Part shown: positions 5,611 to 10,308 of the stretch, piece by piece
Numbering within the stretch: the stretch's first letter is position 1
Layout of the letters: the number at the start of each line of letters is the position of its first letter
DNA from: Muribaculaceae bacterium
GTDB lineage: Bacteria > Bacteroidota > Bacteroidia > Bacteroidales > Muribaculaceae
Direction of reading: 5' to 3'
Assembly: GCA_029056365.1 (NCBI GenBank)
Contig: JAIDBM010000167.1
Location: 1 to 10,308 of the forward strand
Length of the DNA stretch: 10,308 bases
Translations under genes and position numbers: made by a program
Notes under the pieces: model-generated
Told to the model about the DNA's origin: nothing
What the model saw: only the letters and a program-made list of their open reading frames with translations
The model's database searches: none

Positions 5611-7356
5611 ATGAAAATCAAAAACCGCATTCTCACTCTGGCCGCCGCCCTTTCGCTGGCGCTGGCGGGCGCACAGGCCAAGCCGGCGCCCTCGATTCTT
5701 TCAATCAAAGACACCATTCACGACAATTCCGTAATCGTGCCCGAAAGCTTCGAGACAGACGTGAAAAAAATGCAGGAGAACTGGTATCTGAAAAATTATG
5801 CCCAGCTCGACCGCAACGCCGACTCAAGGCCAAACCCCGTAACCACCGACCAGGACTACATCGACCGACTCGGACTTTTGCCCTCGATCATAGAGATGCC
5901 CTTTAACTCTGTGGTAAAGAACTTCATTGTGATGTACTCCGAACGCAGGCGCCAGCTGGTGGAAAACATGCTCGGCATGAGCCTCTACTACATGCCTATA
6001 TTCGAAGAAGCCCTCGAACGCCACGGCCTTCCGCTGGAGCTGCGCTATCTTCCGGTTATCGAGAGTGCCCTGAACCCGAGCGCCGTATCGCGTGCCGGTG
6101 CCGCCGGACTCTGGCAGTTCATGCCCGGCACAGCCACACAGATGGGGCTGGAGCTGAACTCGCTCGTCGACATGCGCCGCGACCCCATACAGTCGTCCGA
6201 TGCCGCGGCACGCTACCTCAAACAGCTTTACGGAATATTCGGCGACTGGTCGCTGGCCATAGCATCGTACAACTGCGGACCCGGCAACGTGGCCAAGGCC
6301 ATACGGCGTGCCGGAGGCGGTAAAAAGGACTTCTGGGAAATATACTCCTTCCTGCCCGCCGAAACCCGTGGCTATGTGCCCGCATTCATCGCGGCCAACT
6401 ACGTGATGAACAACTACGACAAACACAACATTTCGCCGGCACTGGCCCGAAAGCCCATTCTGACCGATACCGTGCACATAAACCGGCGCATACACTTCCA
6501 GCAGATAAGCGATGTGCTGGCTATTCCCATGGACGAGCTCCGCGCACTGAACCCCCAGTTCCGCAACGACCTCATTCCAGGCGACATACATCCATACGCA
6601 CTTGTGCTGCCCTCGCTCCAGACTTTCGCCTACATAGCCAACGAAGACTCCATTGCCAACCATAACGCCCAGCTATACGCACGCCGCGACATAGTGGAGC
6701 CGGCCAACGGTTCTGTGAGCGGCAGCAACAGCAAAGGCCGCTATGTCGATGAACTTGTGGTGAAATACCACACCGTGCGCAAAGGCGAGACCCTGGCAAA
6801 AATCGCCAAACGATACGGCGTTACCGTGGCTTCGATACGCAAAGCCAACCGCATGAGTTCCAAGAAGAAAGTTCAGCGCGGACAGCGTCTGAAAATAAAC
6901 ACCTACAAACGCCGCTACCTCGCCGACGACAAAGCAGCGGATACCCCGGCCACAAACGCCGCCGCTTCGGCCGACAGTTCGGCTGTGGAACGTGCCCTCG
7001 AACAACGCATGGAAACCTCGGCCGACTCGCTCGCCGCCGGAGCCGATGCTGAAAAGGCGACACAGTCGCTGGAACCGGTTCAGGAAAGCAAGCCCGTGCA
7101 GCAGCCGAAGGCAAAGCCGGAAAACAAAAAGCCTGAACCCCAAAAGAAAACACCCCCTGCCACCACAAGCCACAAAGTGGTGAAAGGCGAGAGCCTCGAC
7201 AAAATCGCCCGTAAGCACGGTGTGTCGGTCGATGCCCTGCGTGCCGCCAACCCGGCCTTGAAAGGCGACAAGATACAGATAGGCCAGACTCTGAAAATTC
7301 CGGCCAAATCGAACAATTCTACCTCTAAAAGAAAAAATTCCAGAAAAAGAAAATAA
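5611..7356 (+). CDS. Membrane-bound lytic murein transglycosylase D-like, SLT domain plus LysM repeats
   Basis: A 581-residue secreted wall enzyme. Residues 1-23 are a signal peptide ending AQA before K24; there is no lipobox cysteine. The SLT (lysozyme-like) domain spans about 125-270: catalytic E151 in IESALNPSA, then GLWQFMPGTA (166-175) and ASYNCGPGNV (218-227). Such enzymes cleave the MurNAc-GlcNAc bond to give 1,6-anhydro ends. Two clear LysM peptidoglycan-binding repeats are at 386-429 (YHTVRKGETL) and 521-563 (HKVVKGESLD), and a degenerate third is likely at 295-334 (ISDVLAIPMDELRALNPQF). An Ala/Ser-rich then Pro/Lys-rich linker (440-518) joins the last two, and the tail is very basic. 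The frame stays open far upstream across the DUF5683 gene, but the ATG at 5611 starts the signal peptide. It lies 17 nt after the preceding stop. Family firm; MltD subfamily likely. Confidence 0.93.
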   Translation: MKIKNRILTLAAALSLALAGAQAKPAPSILSIKDTIHDNSVIVPESFETDVKKMQENWYLKNYAQLDRNADSRPNPVTTDQDYIDRLGLLPSIIEMPFNSVVKNFIVMYSERRRQLVENMLGMSLYYMPIFEEALERHGLPLELRYLPVIESALNPSAVSRAGAAGLWQFMPGTATQMGLELNSLVDMRRDPIQSSDAAARYLKQLYGIFGDWSLAIASYNCGPGNVAKAIRRAGGGKKDFWEIYSFLPAETRGYVPAFIAANYVMNNYDKHNISPALARKPILTDTVHINRRIHFQQISDVLAIPMDELRALNPQFRNDLIPGDIHPYALVLPSLQTFAYIANEDSIANHNAQLYARRDIVEPANGSVSGSNSKGRYVDELVVKYHTVRKGETLAKIAKRYGVTVASIRKANRMSSKKKVQRGQRLKINTYKRRYLADDKAADTPATNAAASADSSAVERALEQRMETSADSLAAGADAEKATQSLEPVQESKPVQQPKAKPENKKPEPQKKTPPATTSHKVVKGESLDKIARKHGVSVDALRAANPALKGDKIQIGQTLKIPAKSNNSTSKRKNSRKRK

Positions 7357-7361
7357 CTGCC

Positions 7362-9371
7362 ATGAACAATCACATTCCAAAGGGAGCCGCGCGCACCGAA
7401 GTGCCCCCGGCTGAGGTCGACCCCATCGACCTGCCAGAAAACGCGTTCCGCGAACTCGCTGCCGACGAACAGTACCGGCCTCTGATGCATCCGGCACGCC
7501 AATATCAGGAAGTAACCCCCTACTCCGTTACCATGGGCCTGATACTCGCGGTGATATTCAGCGCTGCAGCCGCCTATCTGGGTCTGAAAGTCGGCCAGGT
7601 GTTCGAAGCCGCCATACCTATCGCTATAATAGCGGTGGGCCTGTCGTCGTCGCTTAAAAAGAAAAACGCCCTTGGCCAGAATGTGATCATACAGTCGATC
7701 GGCGGCTCGTCGGGCGTTATCGTGGCCGGCGCCATATTCACCCTTCCGGCCCTGTATATTCTCCAGGCCAAATATCCCGAAATAACCGTGAGCTATCTCG
7801 AGATATTCCTCAGCTCGCTCTTCGGCGGCGTGCTCGGCATACTCTTCTTTATTCCTTTCCGCAAATATTTCGTAAAGGACATGCACGGCAAATATCCCTT
7901 CCCCGAAGCCACAGCCACAACCCAGGTGCTGGTTAGCGGCAACGCGCAGTCGGCCGGCAAAGGCGAGGGAGGCCAGGCGAAACTTCTTCTCATAGCCTCG
8001 CTTGTAGGCGGTATCTACGACTATGTGGTGGCCACATTCGGCCTCTGGGCCGAAACCGTCACAACGGCGGCCTACAGCTGGGGGCAGACTCTGTCGGAAA
8101 AGTTCAAGTTCGTGTTCTCGTGCAACACCGGAGCGGCCCTGCTTGGCCTCGGCTATATCGTGGGTCTGAAATATGCCTTTGTGATTTTCGCAGGCTCGGT
8201 GTTCGTATGGTGGGTGGTAATGCCCCTTATAGGCGCCTACGGCTCGCCTGAAATCCAGGCCATGGACGCAGGAACACTGTTCTATGAAGTGGCCCGCAAG
8301 ATAGGCATCGGCGGCATAGCCATGGCCGGTGTGATTGGCATTATAAAATCGTGGCCCATCATAACCCAGGCCGTGGGTCTGGCCGGACGCGAGCTCAAAG
8401 GCGGCCAGTCGGGCGCCGGCACCGTGCGCTGGCAGCAGGACATCAGCATGAAGCACATAGCCTACTTTGTAGTAATCGCCCTCATAGCCGTGCTGGCATT
8501 CTTCTGGCTCGGTGTAATCAACACCTTCTGGCAGGCGCTTGTAGCCTGGGCGGTAGTGGCCGTGATAGCCTTCCTGTTCACCACCGTGGCCGCCAACGCA
8601 ATCGCCATTGTAGGCTCCAACCCCGTGAGCGGCATGACTCTCATGACTCTTATCATAGCCTCGGCCGTGTTCGTGGCCATAGGTCTCAAAGGAGCGTCGG
8701 GCATGGTGGCCGCCATGATCATCGGCGGTGTGGTATGTACAGCCCTGTCGATGGCCGGAGGCCTTGTCACCGACCTCAAGGTGGGCTACTGGCTGGGCTC
8801 GACCCCGCGCAAACAGGAGCAGTGGAAATTCCTCGGCACCCTGGTGTCGGCCGCTACAGTAGGCGGAGTAATCATGCTGCTGAACAAAGTGTACGGCTTT
8901 GCCGGACCGGACGCACTCTCGGCTCCGCAGGCCAACGCCATGGCTTCGGTGCTCGAACCTATGATGACCGGACAGGAAACTCCCTGGATTCTCTATATCA
9001 CCGGCGCCATACTCGCGGTGCTGCTCAACTGGCTGGGCGTACCGGCTCTGGCCTTCTGCCTGGGCATGTTCATCAACCTTGAACTCAACACCCCCATGCT
9101 CGTAGGCGGTCTGCTGAGCTACTTCGTGGCCCGCTCTACCAAAAACGCCGAACTCAGCCGCCAGCGTGCCGACCGGGGCACTCTCATTGCCTCCGGCCTG
9201 ATTGCGGGAGGCGCACTGTTCGGAGTATTCGCCACCATCACCAAAATGTTCGGTGTACAGTCGACCGTCGACCAGAGAGCACTCGCTCCGCAGCTCCTTG
9301 GCATTGCCATATATCTGGCTCTGTTCGTGTTCGTTCTGGTGGCCTCATGTCGCAAAAAGCAAAATGACTAA
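7362..9371 (+). CDS. OPT-family oligopeptide transporter
   Basis: A 669-residue polytopic inner-membrane protein of usual size for prokaryotic OPT transporters, which import small peptides (some relatives carry metal chelates) with the proton gradient. After a hydrophilic N-terminus of about 50 residues, hydrophobic helices run to the C-terminus, probably 14 to 16. Family marks include the early YSVTMGLILAVIFSAAAAYLGLKVGQVFEA segment, a PFPEATATTQVLV motif (179 onward, equivalent to the family's PFPEGTA region), and NPVSGMTL (420-427), the highly conserved NPxSGMT motif. The coding strand ends with tandem stop codons (TAATAA, 9369-9374). It starts 5 nt after the transglycosylase stop and lies 16 nt before a prolyl oligopeptidase gene, which supports peptides as substrate. 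Specificity cannot be read from the sequence. No break or frameshift is seen. Confidence 0.93.
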   Translation: MNNHIPKGAARTEVPPAEVDPIDLPENAFRELAADEQYRPLMHPARQYQEVTPYSVTMGLILAVIFSAAAAYLGLKVGQVFEAAIPIAIIAVGLSSSLKKKNALGQNVIIQSIGGSSGVIVAGAIFTLPALYILQAKYPEITVSYLEIFLSSLFGGVLGILFFIPFRKYFVKDMHGKYPFPEATATTQVLVSGNAQSAGKGEGGQAKLLLIASLVGGIYDYVVATFGLWAETVTTAAYSWGQTLSEKFKFVFSCNTGAALLGLGYIVGLKYAFVIFAGSVFVWWVVMPLIGAYGSPEIQAMDAGTLFYEVARKIGIGGIAMAGVIGIIKSWPIITQAVGLAGRELKGGQSGAGTVRWQQDISMKHIAYFVVIALIAVLAFFWLGVINTFWQALVAWAVVAVIAFLFTTVAANAIAIVGSNPVSGMTLMTLIIASAVFVAIGLKGASGMVAAMIIGGVVCTALSMAGGLVTDLKVGYWLGSTPRKQEQWKFLGTLVSAATVGGVIMLLNKVYGFAGPDALSAPQANAMASVLEPMMTGQETPWILYITGAILAVLLNWLGVPALAFCLGMFINLELNTPMLVGGLLSYFVARSTKNAELSRQRADRGTLIASGLIAGGALFGVFATITKMFGVQSTVDQRALAPQLLGIAIYLALFVFVLVASCRKKQND

Positions 9372-9387
9372 TAACCCTATGTAATTT

Positions 9388-10308
9388 ATGAAACGTTTCA
9401 TTTTCACAGCAATGGCAATCTCAGCCCTCACGGCAGGCGCTCTGCCTCCCTATCCTGCGGCTCCGTCCGACGGCACCGTCGACGAATACTTCGGCCGCAA
9501 GGTGGCCGACCCATACCGTCCGCTCGAAAACGACACCGCCGCGGTCACTGCCGCATGGGTCGATGCCGAAAACGCTATCACCCGCAGCTATCTCGATGCG
9601 ATTCCGTTCCGCAACGCACTGCGCCAGCGGCTGCAGACTCTCAACGACTTCGGCAAAACCGGAATTCCGTCGAAAGCCAAAGACGGACTCTACTACTGGT
9701 TCGCCAACAACGGCCTGCAGAACCAGAGTGTGCTGTACCGCAGCGACAAACCTTACGGAACTCCGCAGACTGTTCTCGACCCCAACACTCTCAGCGACGA
9801 CGGAACCGTCGCCCTCACCGGACTGAGCTTCAGCCCCGACGGCAAGTACCTCGCATACACCATATCGCGCAGCGGCAGCGACTGGACTGAAATATATGTG
9901 CTCGACGCCAAGACTCTCGAACTGCTGCCCGACCATGTGGAATGGGCCAAGTTCACCGGAGCCGAATGGCACGGCGACGGCTTCTACTACAGCGCCTATC
10001 CGCGTCCGGAGGCAGGCAAGGAATTCTCAAACGCCAACGAATACCACTCGATCTACTTCCATAAGCTCGGCACCCCGCAGTCCGACGACAAGGTGGTGTT
10101 CGAAAACCGCAACGAGCCTCTGCGCTTCCACCTGACCGCCCTCACCGACGATCGCCGCTACATGATTGTGTACGGCAGCGGCCAGGGAACCGGCAACATG
10201 GTGCTGGTGAAGAATCTCACCGTTCCCGACAGCGAATTCATAGTCATCGAGCCTACTCAGGAAAAAGAAATGTCGCTTATCGACAACATCGGCGACACAC
10301 TCTATTTC
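9388..10308 (+). CDS. Prolyl oligopeptidase (S9A family), N-terminal part; C-terminus outside window
   Basis: The frame is open for 307 codons from the ATG at 9388 to the window edge. Residues 1-18 look like a signal peptide (MKRF, hydrophobic core, AGA), so export to the periplasm is expected. The mature start, PPYPAAP...VDEYFGRKVADPYRPLEND, matches the N-terminal helical region of S9A prolyl endopeptidases; the usual Trp of DPYRWLE is Pro here, a variant I believe recurs in Bacteroidetes. AAWVDAENAITRSYLDAIPFR follows. From about 75 the beta-propeller begins, with YYWFANNGLQNQSVLYR and LSFSPDGKYLAYTISRSGSDWTEIYV. The catalytic Ser-Asp-His domain lies beyond the window. These enzymes cut short peptides after proline. 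The gene is 16 nt after the OPT transporter stop and is probably co-transcribed, suggesting a joint peptide-use function. No intervening promoter or terminator is visible. Confidence 0.9.
   Translation, partial: MKRFIFTAMAISALTAGALPPYPAAPSDGTVDEYFGRKVADPYRPLENDTAAVTAAWVDAENAITRSYLDAIPFRNALRQRLQTLNDFGKTGIPSKAKDGLYYWFANNGLQNQSVLYRSDKPYGTPQTVLDPNTLSDDGTVALTGLSFSPDGKYLAYTISRSGSDWTEIYVLDAKTLELLPDHVEWAKFTGAEWHGDGFYYSAYPRPEAGKEFSNANEYHSIYFHKLGTPQSDDKVVFENRNEPLRFHLTALTDDRRYMIVYGSGQGTGNMVLVKNLTVPDSEFIVIEPTQEKEMSLIDNIGDTLYF

Noticed and set aside
7080..8456. A 458-codon minus-strand open frame opposite the transglycosylase and OPT genes
   Set aside because: It overlaps two clear coding genes, has an atypical Gly/Tyr/His-rich translation, and arises from GC-rich codon use that rarely makes antisense stops.

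Overview
The window looks like chromosomal DNA of a Bacteroidales bacterium, most likely a GC-richer gut lineage such as Muribaculaceae. The evidence is: three intergenic regions carry the Bacteroidetes-type -7 promoter element TAnnTTTG; a DUF5683 protein sits directly after parB, an order I know from this phylum; the two-component pair is of the LytS/LytTR type common in Bacteroidetes; and coding DNA is GC-rich with heavy use of ATA for isoleucine, while intergenic DNA is AT-rich. The lineage is inferred from gene content, not from a marker gene. I see no tRNA, rRNA, CRISPR array, insertion sequence or phage gene.

Left part, minus strand (1-2961). From right to left this holds a sensor histidine kinase and a LytTR response regulator in a tight two-gene operon. 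A strong intrinsic terminator (1188-1236) closes it. Next comes a Crp/Fnr-family regulator with its own promoter, and then the first 84 codons of a secreted M6-type metalloprotease that leaves the window at position 1. The regulator's promoter has a palindrome exactly in its -33/-7 spacer, which suggests autoregulation.

Divergent intergenic region (2962-3189). It carries back-to-back promoters for the histidine kinase (minus) and parA (plus). Upstream of the parA promoter is a helically phased set of TGTRGAAMA repeats, the most interesting non-coding signal here.

Right part, plus strand (3190-10308). Six genes follow one another with gaps of only 2-20 nt and no visible terminator: parA, parB, a DUF5683 envelope protein, a LysM-containing MltD-type lytic transglycosylase, an OPT-family oligopeptide transporter, and a prolyl oligopeptidase that runs off the right edge. 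ParA and ParB should segregate the chromosome. DUF5683 and MltD act in the envelope and on peptidoglycan. The OPT transporter and the prolyl oligopeptidase together suggest uptake and breakdown of peptides, perhaps proline-containing ones. All families are known. The unusual points are the apparent co-transcription of segregation, wall and peptide genes, and the candidate operator and parS-like sequences, rather than a new enzyme system.
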